Assembly: GCA_902796985.1 (NCBI GenBank)
Contig: CADBRC010000250.1
Location: 1 to 10,900 of the forward strand
Direction of reading: 5' to 3'
From: an uncultured Spirochaetaceae bacterium
GTDB lineage: Bacteria; Spirochaetota; Spirochaetia; Treponematales; Treponemataceae
Length of the DNA stretch: 10,900 nt
In this document: positions 5,958 to 10,900 of the stretch, one piece after another
How the letters are laid out: the number at the start of each line of letters is the position of its first letter
How positions within the stretch are numbered: the first letter of the stretch is position 1
The notes under the pieces: model-generated
Database searches by the model: none
Told to the model about the DNA's origin: nothing
The model's input: the letters and a program-made list of their open reading frames with translations, nothing else
Made by a program: the position numbers and the translations under genes

Positions 5958-5986
5958 ACTATAAACCCGTTTTGCCAGTTTGTCAC
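5958..5986 (-). promoter_or_regulatory. Sigma70-type promoter of the exported-protein gene
   Basis: On the minus strand GTGACA (5986-5981), a 17-bp spacer and TATAGT (5963-5958) match the consensus at 5/6 and 5/6. The start would be near 5951, giving a leader of about 25 bases with the AAGGAGG site. Confidence 0.8.
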
Positions 5987-6064
5987 CTACCTAAATGAAT
6001 AGTTTTACGAAAAATTTAGAATGTAATTTAAGAAATATGCGTCATTATGACTCAAATTTGATGG

Positions 6065-6116
6065 AAAAAGCGTCAGGGCCCGTTTCAAACGCCCGTTCTG
6101 GACTTTTGAAACGGCC
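6065..6116 (-). terminator. Probable terminator of pyrB
   Basis: On the minus strand GGCCGTTTCAAA (6116-6105) pairs with TTTGAAACGGGCC (6089-6077, one extra base) around a loop of about 15 bases. A T5 run (6069-6065) follows after a gap of 7 bases. It lies 13 bases past the pyrB stop. The gap before the T-run makes it a weaker terminator. Confidence 0.65.
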
Positions 6117-6129
6117 TGTTCAGAATAGT

Positions 6130-7059
6130 CTACAGACTGCCGGTGAGCTTGGACATGAGGGCCATGCGGGCATACATGCCGAAGCGAACCTGCTTGAAGT
6201 ATGCGGCACGGGGATCGTCATCCACCTCGGGCGCGATCTCGTTGACGCGGGGGAGGGGGTGCAGGACAATCATGTCCTTGCGGGCCATCTTCATCTTCTC
6301 GGTGTCCAGTATGTAGCTGTCCTTGAGGCGGATGTAGTCCTGCTCGTTGAAGAAGCGCTCCTTCTGGACGCGGGTCATGTAGAGGATGTCCGCTTCGCCT
6401 ATCGCGTCTTCAAGCCGCTCTACCTCCGTGTATTTGATTCCGGCGGGCTCCAGTATGTCCTTGGTGATGTATTCCGGGGCGCGGAGCTCCTTGGGGCTGA
6501 CGAAGATGAAGTTGTTGCCCTTGTAGCGGCTCATCGCCTGGGCGAGCGAGTGGACGGTGCGGCCGAACTTGAGGTCGCCGCAGAAGCAGACCGTGTGGTT
6601 CTCAAAGCCGCCGCGCAGCATCCTGATGGTCATCAGGTCGGTCAGGGTCTGGGTCGGGTGGTAGTGGCCGCCGTCACCCGCGTTGATGATGGGGACGGTG
6701 CTGTATTTGGACGCGAGCAGGGCCGCTCCCTCCTTGGGGCTGCGCATTGCGATGACATCGACGTAGGAGCTGACGACGCGGATTGTGTCCGCCAGCGTCT
6801 CGCCCTTGGTCGCCGAGGTGTAGCTCGCATCGGCGAAGCCCTCCACCGTGCCGCCCAGGTGCAGCATGGCCGCCTCGAATGACAGGCGGGTCCTCGTGCT
6901 TGGCTCAAAAAAAAGTGTCGCGAGGATTTTCCCGCGGCACACGTCCTGAAAAGAGACAGGGTCAACAATGATTTTCTCGGCAAGCGAGCAGATTTCCTCA
7001 ATCTCGCCCACGCTCAGGTCGCTCGGCTCAATGACGTGCCTACCTTTAAGAACGCCCAC
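6130..7059 (-). CDS. pyrB: Aspartate carbamoyltransferase, catalytic chain
   Basis: Catalyses carbamoyl phosphate + L-aspartate to N-carbamoyl-L-aspartate, the first committed step of pyrimidine synthesis, in the cytoplasm. The frame is open to 7122, but I place the start at the GTG at 7059. GGAAGG lies 7 bases upstream of it, and the in-frame ATG at 7095 overlaps the TATAAT box and so would not be on the transcript. This gives 309 residues, close to the 311 of the E. coli chain. Visible active-site residues: Ser54-Thr-Arg-Thr (FFEPSTRTR), Lys85 (TKGET), Arg106 (MRSP), His134 (HPTQTLTDL), Arg167 (KFGRTVHSL), Arg230 (TRVQKERF), and the Pro-Leu-Pro loop at 268-270 (HPLPRVNEI). No regulatory subunit gene (pyrI) or other pyr gene is adjacent, so allosteric control cannot be judged here. 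The gene has its own promoter and terminator. Confidence 0.97.
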   Translation of the reverse strand: MGVLKGRHVIEPSDLSVGEIEEICSLAEKIIVDPVSFQDVCRGKILATLFFEPSTRTRLSFEAAMLHLGGTVEGFADASYTSATKGETLADTIRVVSSYVDVIAMRSPKEGAALLASKYSTVPIINAGDGGHYHPTQTLTDLMTIRMLRGGFENHTVCFCGDLKFGRTVHSLAQAMSRYKGNNFIFVSPKELRAPEYITKDILEPAGIKYTEVERLEDAIGEADILYMTRVQKERFFNEQDYIRLKDSYILDTEKMKMARKDMIVLHPLPRVNEIAPEVDDDPRAAYFKQVRFGMYARMALMSKLTGSL

Positions 7060-7093
7060 TTTTACACCTTCCTTACCAGCAGATATTTTTATC

Positions 7094-7122
7094 ATTATAC
7101 AGCAATGCCGGCTATTGGGCAA
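7094..7122 (-). promoter_or_regulatory. Promoter of pyrB
   Basis: On the minus strand TTGCCC (7122-7117), a 17-bp spacer and a perfect TATAAT (7099-7094). Transcription would start near 7087, leaving a leader of about 28 bases. That is too short for an attenuator or a PyrR-binding leader. Confidence 0.85.
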
Positions 7123-7202
7123 GCTGTCACGGCCGGCGGCCGGAGGGATAGTAGCGGGCGGCCGCCTGTCTCGGCTGGCTGTCTCGGCCTCCTGCCGGGC
7201 GG

Positions 7203-7628
7203 CTAGCGGACGAACATGGCGGCCGCGGAAAGGGCGAGCATGACAAGTCCCGCGATGATGAAGTCCAGGGGGCGGAGTCCGTTACGCGCATCGCTCCTTG
7301 CCTTCCGCTCCTCCCGTTCCTTCGCTTTCGCCTGAACGTAGTCGAAGTAGCTTTTGTATTCGCTGTCCCGCCTTGTGAACCGGGCCGTCAAAAAGCCCGC
7401 TCCGTACCTCATTGTATCGAACCCGCCCCAGGAGGCGACGAGCGAGAGGATTCCGATGGAAAGAAAGAGGGCCGCAGAGACGAAGAAGCCGTCGCTCCAT
7501 ACCCGCTCTGTGGGGAGCGGGTCACCGGCCGCCGCACGGGAGGAGTTTTCCCAGCGCATGACGAGGAGGGCAATCAGGAAAGCGGAAAGGAGCAGGAGTC
7601 GCTTCCGGGGGACGGACGGCAGCCTCAC
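7203..7628 (-). CDS. Three-helix membrane protein, DUF3899-like
   Basis: 141 residues from a GTG at 7628 with GGAG 8 bases upstream. The GTG overlaps the TGA of the upstream ABC ATPase gene (GTGA), so the two are translationally coupled. Membrane segments lie at about 10-25, 47-67 and 121-140, with a charged cytoplasmic loop between the second and third ([19 protein letters not shown], then [11 protein letters not shown]). The [13 protein letters not shown] motif after the second helix followed by a Tyr/Phe and Lys/Glu stretch matches my memory of the DUF3899 family, whose function is unknown. Coupling to an ABC ATPase suggests a link with transport, but the protein lacks the EAA loop of an ABC permease. 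It is not an OppB/OppC component. Confidence 0.75.
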   Translation of the reverse strand: MRLPSVPRKRLLLLSAFLIALLVMRWENSSRAAAGDPLPTERVWSDGFFVSAALFLSIGILSLVASWGGFDTMRYGAGFLTARFTRRDSEYKSYFDYVQAKAKEREERKARSDARNGLRPLDFIIAGLVMLALSAAAMFVR

Positions 7629-8737
7629 TTTCCTGACTCCGTCCCGTCAGCATCCTGCGGGGAATCCTCCAGTTCACGCTTATACCGTGCGGCCTCGGCC
7701 CCGTTGCACCAGACGTAATGGGAGGGGGCGAGCTGCCGCATCAGGGGCTTTTCCCTGCGGTAGTCATGGGCTTCCTCCGGCAGGTAGACCGTCCGCTCCC
7801 GCTTGCGCTCGTAGTGCGGGTCGGGGAGGGGGACGGCAGACAGCAGCGAGCGGGTGTAGGGGTGCAGGGGCCGGGCGAACAGCTCGGCGGACGGGGCCAG
7901 CTCCACGATTTTGCCCCGGTACATGACGGCGATGCGGTCGCAGAAGTACTTGACGACGGAAAGGTCGTGGGCGATGAAGAGAACGGTCAGCCCCAGGTCG
8001 CGGCGGAGGTCGTTCAGCAGGTTTATCACCTGCGCCTTGATGGACACGTCCAGCGCGGAAATCGGCTCGTCGGCAATAATCAGCGAGGGTTCCATGATGA
8101 TGGCACGGGCTATCCCGATCCTCTGCCGCTGTCCGCCGGAGAACTCGTGGGGATAGCGGTCGGCGTACTCGCTGAGGAGGCCGACGCGGACCAGGGCCTT
8201 GGCGACAGCCATGCCTATCTGCCGCTCGTCCTTCACGCCCCGTATCCTGAGCCCTTCGCCGATTATCTCACGGACCGTCATGCGGGGGTCGAGCGACGAG
8301 GCGGGGTCCTGGTAAATCATCTGTATCTTGGTGTCGAACCTCATCTTGCGGCGGAGGGATTCTGCCTCGCGGATTTTCTCCGTATTCTCGCGGATGGCGC
8401 GGTCCAGCTCCAGTCTGGAGATGCCCTGATGCTTGTATTCCGCCTTTGCTGCGCGGATGGCCTTCCTGTAGTCCAGCGTTCCCGCCCGGAGCAGCTTGCC
8501 GTCAAAGCTGACGCTCCCTCCCGTTATGTCGTACAGGCCGATGATGGAACGGCCCGTCGTCGTCTTGCCGCATCCTGATTCTCCGACCAGGCCGAACACC
8601 TCTCCCTTGTAGATGTCAAAGCTGATGTCGTCCACCGCATGAAACCTCCCCTTGTCGAAGTAGGTCTTGAGGTGGCTGACCTGCAGGAGGGGCGTGCCGC
8701 GCGGGGCCGGTGCGTTGTCAACGGAAGAACTCGCCAT
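7625..8737 (-). CDS. oppF: Oligopeptide/dipeptide ABC transporter ATP-binding protein (OppF/DppF type)
   Basis: 370 residues from the ATG at 8737. It hydrolyses ATP to drive peptide import with OppB/C/D and a binding protein. All motifs are present: Walker [10 protein letters not shown] (52-60), Q-loop Gln143 (YQDP), signature FSGGQRQR (199-206), Walker B LIIADEP (219-225), and H-loop His257. The C-terminal oligopeptide-transporter extension ([16 protein letters not shown], from about 292) identifies the Opp/Dpp class. Between Walker A and the Q-loop is a charged helical insert of about 45 residues (roughly 88-133), longer than in E. coli OppF. There is no Shine-Dalgarno before the ATG and a TATAAT box ends 6 bases upstream, so the mRNA may be leaderless. 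The frame opens up to 8803, but that region has no binding site either. No other opp genes are in the window, so this is an orphan ATPase or was moved from its operon. Confidence 0.9.
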   Translation of the reverse strand: MASSSVDNAPAPRGTPLLQVSHLKTYFDKGRFHAVDDISFDIYKGEVFGLVGESGCGKTTTGRSIIGLYDITGGSVSFDGKLLRAGTLDYRKAIRAAKAEYKHQGISRLELDRAIRENTEKIREAESLRRKMRFDTKIQMIYQDPASSLDPRMTVREIIGEGLRIRGVKDERQIGMAVAKALVRVGLLSEYADRYPHEFSGGQRQRIGIARAIIMEPSLIIADEPISALDVSIKAQVINLLNDLRRDLGLTVLFIAHDLSVVKYFCDRIAVMYRGKIVELAPSAELFARPLHPYTRSLLSAVPLPDPHYERKRERTVYLPEEAHDYRREKPLMRQLAPSHYVWCNGAEAARYKRELEDSPQDADGTESGK

Positions 8738-8743
8738 ATTTTC

Positions 8744-8749
8744 ATTATA
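8744..8749 (-). promoter_or_regulatory. -10 box of the oppF-like gene
   Basis: A perfect TATAAT on the minus strand, 6 bases upstream of the ATG. The position 17 bp upstream (TATCTA) does not resemble a -35 box. If it is used, the transcript would begin at or next to the start codon. Confidence 0.5.
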
Positions 8750-8787
8750 CAACAAGTCGGGGAAAATAGATAGGGCCGGCCCGACTA

Positions 8788-8816
8788 TTGTATAAATATG
8801 CATAAAACTGTATAAT
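8788..8816 (+). promoter_or_regulatory. Promoter of the sodium:alanine symporter gene
   Basis: TTGTAT (8788-8793), a 17-bp spacer and a perfect TATAAT (8811-8816). The start would be near 8823, with a leader of about 25 bases that carries AAAGGA ahead of the ATG. It is divergent from the oppF-like gene, so both may share regulation across about 110 bp. Confidence 0.75.
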
Positions 8817-8847
8817 CACTGCATATTTTATTAAAAAGGACTTTACT

Positions 8848-10332
8848 ATGTGGTCTACGATTAACAATGTTCTCGGTGCCATAGACGACTTCGTCTGGGG
8901 CCTCCCGCTCATCATCCTGATTCTGGCTACGGGCATCTTCCTGACCGTCCGTCTGAACGGCGTGCAGTTCTCGCAGCTCAAGTTCGCCCTCTCCTCCATC
9001 TTCCGCAAGTCTGAGGACAAGGAAGGCGGGGAGCTGTCTTCCTTCAAGGCCCTCTGCACGGCCCTGTCCGCAACGATCGGAACGGGCAACATCGTCGGTG
9101 TTGCGACTGCAATCGGTCTCGGCGGTCCCGGTGCCCTCTTCTGGATGTGGCTGGCGGCCCTCCTGGGCATGGCGACCAAGTACGCGGAGTGCCTCCTTGC
9201 AATCCACTACCGCGAGGTAAAGTCCGACGGGCACATCCTCGGCGGCCCCTTCTACACCTGCGAGAAGGGAGTCGGCGAGAAGTGGCCTGCCCTTGGCAAG
9301 CTGCTTGCCGTCCTGTTCGCGATTTTCGGCACGATGGTCGGTCTCTTCGGAATCGGAACCTTCAGCCAGGTCAACTCCATCACGAGCGCGGTGGAGACCT
9401 TCTCCAAGACAGCCGCAGGCGGTGCCGCCCTTGCCAGCGTCACGATCGGCGGAATCGGAACGTATTCCACGGTCGTCATCGTGGCCTCCTTCATCCTTGC
9501 GGTCATCGTCGCCCTCGTCATCATCGGCGGCCTCAAGCGCATTTCCTCCGTCGCCTCCGTCATCGTCCCGGTCATGGCGGTCATCTACTTTGTACTGGGC
9601 ATGTTTGCAATCCTCTGCAACGCTTCCAGGATCCTCGATGCCTTCGAGCAGATCTTCCAGGGTGCCTTCGGCTTCAAGGCTGTCTCAGGCGGTGTGATCG
9701 GCGCGATGTTCGTCGCCATGCAGAAGGGAATAGCCCGCGGCATCTTCTCCAACGAGGCGGGTCTCGGTTCCGCACCGATTGCGGCCTCCACTGCGAAGGT
9801 TGACCATGCCGTTCAGCAGGGAATCATCTCCATGACGGGAACCTTCTTTGACACCATCGTCATCTGTTCCATAACGGGCCTGGTCATCGTCATGTCCGGC
9901 GCGTGGAAGCCCGAGCTCGGTTTCTCAGGATTCGGCATTACGAACGCCGCCTTCCAGATGCTGCTGCCCCGCGTTCCGCAGGTGGCCATCTCCTTCCTGC
10001 TGATGATCTGCCTTATCCTCTTCGCCTTTACGACGATCCTCGGCTGGGACTACTACAGCGAGCGCTGCATCGAGTACCTGTCCAAGGGCAACATGACCCC
10101 GGTCAAGGTCTACCGCTGGCTCTACATCGCCGCGGTCTTCATCGGTCCCTACATGACGATAAGCGCGGTCTGGACGATTGCCGACATCTTCAACGGCCTC
10201 ATGGCCCTGCCCAACATCGTCAGCCTGCTGATTCTGAACGGAGTCATCGTCAAGCTGACCGACGACTTCTTCAAGGGCCAGCGGCTCTACAAGATCGGCT
10301 ACGACTTCCGCAACAATCCGGTCACGGAGTAA
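8848..10332 (+). CDS. AGCS-family sodium:alanine (amino acid) symporter
   Basis: 494 residues, typical family length is about 440-540. Imports alanine, and often glycine or other small neutral amino acids, with Na+ across the inner membrane. Visible family features: the N-terminal helix after VWGLPLIILILATGIFLTVR; GTGNIVGVATAIGLGGPGALFWMW at about 78-101; TKYAE at 110-114; GGPFYTCEKG at 132-141; and ARGIFSNEAGLGSAPIAAS in the second half; with about 10-11 hydrophobic helices in total. This matches the AlsT/DagA/AgcS group. The ATG at 8848 has AAAGGA upstream. It is the only complete plus-strand gene in the window, is monocistronic and has its own promoter and a strong terminator. The exact substrate (D- or L-alanine, glycine, glutamine) cannot be read from the sequence. 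Confidence 0.95.
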   Translation: MWSTINNVLGAIDDFVWGLPLIILILATGIFLTVRLNGVQFSQLKFALSSIFRKSEDKEGGELSSFKALCTALSATIGTGNIVGVATAIGLGGPGALFWMWLAALLGMATKYAECLLAIHYREVKSDGHILGGPFYTCEKGVGEKWPALGKLLAVLFAIFGTMVGLFGIGTFSQVNSITSAVETFSKTAAGGAALASVTIGGIGTYSTVVIVASFILAVIVALVIIGGLKRISSVASVIVPVMAVIYFVLGMFAILCNASRILDAFEQIFQGAFGFKAVSGGVIGAMFVAMQKGIARGIFSNEAGLGSAPIAASTAKVDHAVQQGIISMTGTFFDTIVICSITGLVIVMSGAWKPELGFSGFGITNAAFQMLLPRVPQVAISFLLMICLILFAFTTILGWDYYSERCIEYLSKGNMTPVKVYRWLYIAAVFIGPYMTISAVWTIADIFNGLMALPNIVSLLILNGVIVKLTDDFFKGQRLYKIGYDFRNNPVTE

Positions 10333-10395
10333 AGCGGGCTTTTGAAGCCGTTCCGGCGGATTAAACCGCCGACAGGCTGGACGCAAAACGAACAC

Positions 10396-10428
10396 ATCCG
10401 GGTGGGGTATCCTGCCCGGATTTTTTTT
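10396..10428 (+). terminator. Intrinsic terminator of the symporter gene
   Basis: A 7-bp stem ATCCGGG (10396-10402) with CCCGGAT (10415-10421) runs into eight T (10421-10428). A smaller perfect hairpin, CGGCGG (10354-10359) with CCGCCG (10366-10371), lies just before it. Confidence 0.9.
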
Positions 10429-10472
10429 GCCTGCGCTCGGCCGCCAGTCGGGCCGCCATTTTTCTGCCTGCG

Positions 10473-10661
10473 TTAGGCTGTTTCCGTTTCCATCCAGTCC
10501 TCCATGCGGAGGAAGGACTTCTCCTGCATGGGCTCGAAGTCCGCCGTGCTGTGCGTGACCAGCACCATGCCGTTGGCTATGGCCGTCGCCGCAATCTGCA
10601 AGTCATAGAATGGAAGGGGGTTGCCGCCGTGTCTGAATTGGTCAGAATTTGAAATCGCTGG
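10473..10661 (-). pseudogene. C-terminal remnant of a VapC-type PIN-domain toxin
   Basis: An open frame of 62 codons ends with TAA at 10473-10475. Its last 50 or so residues (PFYDLQIAATAIANG, MVLVTHSTADF, LRMEDW) match the C-terminal third of VapC ribonucleases, including the two late acidic residues of the PIN active site (Asp in YDLQIA and Asp in TADF). The N-terminal two thirds, with the first catalytic Asp and the Glu, are missing. Upstream of the recognisable part (past about 10640) the frame reads unrelated residues and reaches a stop at 10662, with no start codon. No vapB antitoxin is present. The break lies about 40 bp from a tandem-repeat block, consistent with a deletion or insertion. 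I consider it a non-functional fragment. Confidence 0.8.
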
Positions 10662-10681
10662 CTACATTTTCTCATTGATTA

Positions 10682-10711
10682 GGTAACGTGAAGCTTGAGC
10701 TTCACGTTACC
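10682..10711. repeat. Perfect inverted repeat, 12-bp arms
   Basis: GGTAACGTGAAG (10682-10693) and CTTCACGTTACC (10700-10711) are exact reverse complements around CTTGAG. The right arm is also part of the first 23-bp tandem unit. Confidence 0.85.
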
Positions 10712-10776
10712 AGATGCTTAAGCTTCACGTTACCAGATGCTTAAGCTTCACGCGGCCAAATGCCTGAGCATTTGAC
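10694..10776. repeat. 23-bp tandem repeat, three units and a partial fourth
   Basis: Units start at 10694, 10717 and 10740, each 23 bp. Units 1 and 2 differ at one base (CTTGAG/CTTAAG followed by CTTCACGTTACCAGATG). Unit 3 keeps CTTAAGCTTCACG and then diverges. A degenerate unit follows at 10763 (CCTGAGCATTTGAC). A second perfect hairpin, CAAATGC (10757-10763) with GCATTTG (10768-10774), spans the end of unit 3. This may be a set of iterons for DNA binding, or the subterminal region of a mobile element. Confidence 0.8.
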
Positions 10777-10878
10777 GGGGGTGCTTGGGCAAAAATTTTT
10801 GTCGATTGTGAATTCGCTACATCGCGGGTGCCATATTCAGTGATATATTCTCCTCAACATCAATTTTAGGAGGACAGT

Positions 10879-10900
10879 ATGTCTGAAACCTTGCAGACGA
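10879..10900 (+). CDS. Start of an unidentified gene, runs off the right edge
   Basis: The ATG at 10879 is preceded by TTTTAGGAGGACAGT, a near-ideal ribosome binding site, and seven codons are visible (MSETLQT). They are too few to assign a family. The repeat block with hairpins upstream and the broken toxin gene beyond it raise the possibility of a mobile-element gene, but this is only inference from context. Confidence 0.6.

Noticed and set aside
5995..6882. 295-codon plus-strand frame
   Set aside because: Complement of pyrB, whose active-site motifs are complete on the minus strand.
7123..7202. GC-rich gap with a 10-bp direct repeat (CTGTCTCGGC at 7166 and 7179) as terminator or small RNA
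   Set aside because: No stem followed by a T-tract and no promoter; the repeat is too short to interpret.
7718..8578. 286-codon plus-strand frame
   Set aside because: Complement of the ABC ATPase gene; the minus strand has every nucleotide-binding motif.
10694..10776. CRISPR array
   Set aside because: The 23-bp units are directly tandem with no spacers, and no cas gene is visible.

Overview
The window is GC-rich bacterial DNA with strong Shine-Dalgarno sites and ordinary sigma70-type promoters. Nothing in it fixes the species. The alanine-rich signal peptide of the small exported protein, the mixture of TPM, LURP-one (LOR), AGCS and DUF3899-like proteins, and the many intergenic palindromes suggest a gut or rumen anaerobe, with a Treponema-like spirochaete as my best guess (inference, low to moderate confidence).

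Region 1 (1-4486) is the unusual part. It is a minus-strand envelope cluster. In transcription order it holds a membrane-anchored NlpC/P60 peptidase with a long Asp/aromatic-rich linker, a membrane-anchored papain-like (C1A) protease with a TerB-like helical region and a C-terminal tail of almost only Asp and Tyr, a possible 34-residue ORF, and a TPM-domain membrane protein with a Gly/Ser tail. After an intergenic stretch of three near-perfect palindromes and a promoter comes the 5' part of a second gene whose N-terminal half is a paralogue of the NlpC/P60 protein. Three genes in 4.4 kb therefore carry the same Asp/Tyr-rich low-complexity element. This is the best candidate here for an undescribed system.

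Region 2 (4487-5986) holds a LURP-one-related/Tubby-like protein with an unrecognised N-terminal half and a strong terminator. Upstream of it is a small exported four-cysteine protein with its own promoter and terminator.

Region 3 (6065-8847) holds housekeeping genes. pyrB (aspartate carbamoyltransferase) has a clear promoter and most likely starts at a GTG. A lone OppF/DppF-type ABC ATPase follows, translationally coupled to a three-helix DUF3899-like membrane protein. The ATPase is divergent from a plus-strand sodium:alanine symporter gene, and the two share a 110-bp promoter region.

Region 4 (10333-10900) looks like a rearrangement boundary. After the symporter terminator comes the C-terminal third of a VapC/PIN toxin with no start. 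It is cut next to a cluster of 23-bp tandem repeats and hairpins, and then a new plus-strand gene begins with a near-consensus ribosome binding site and runs off the window.
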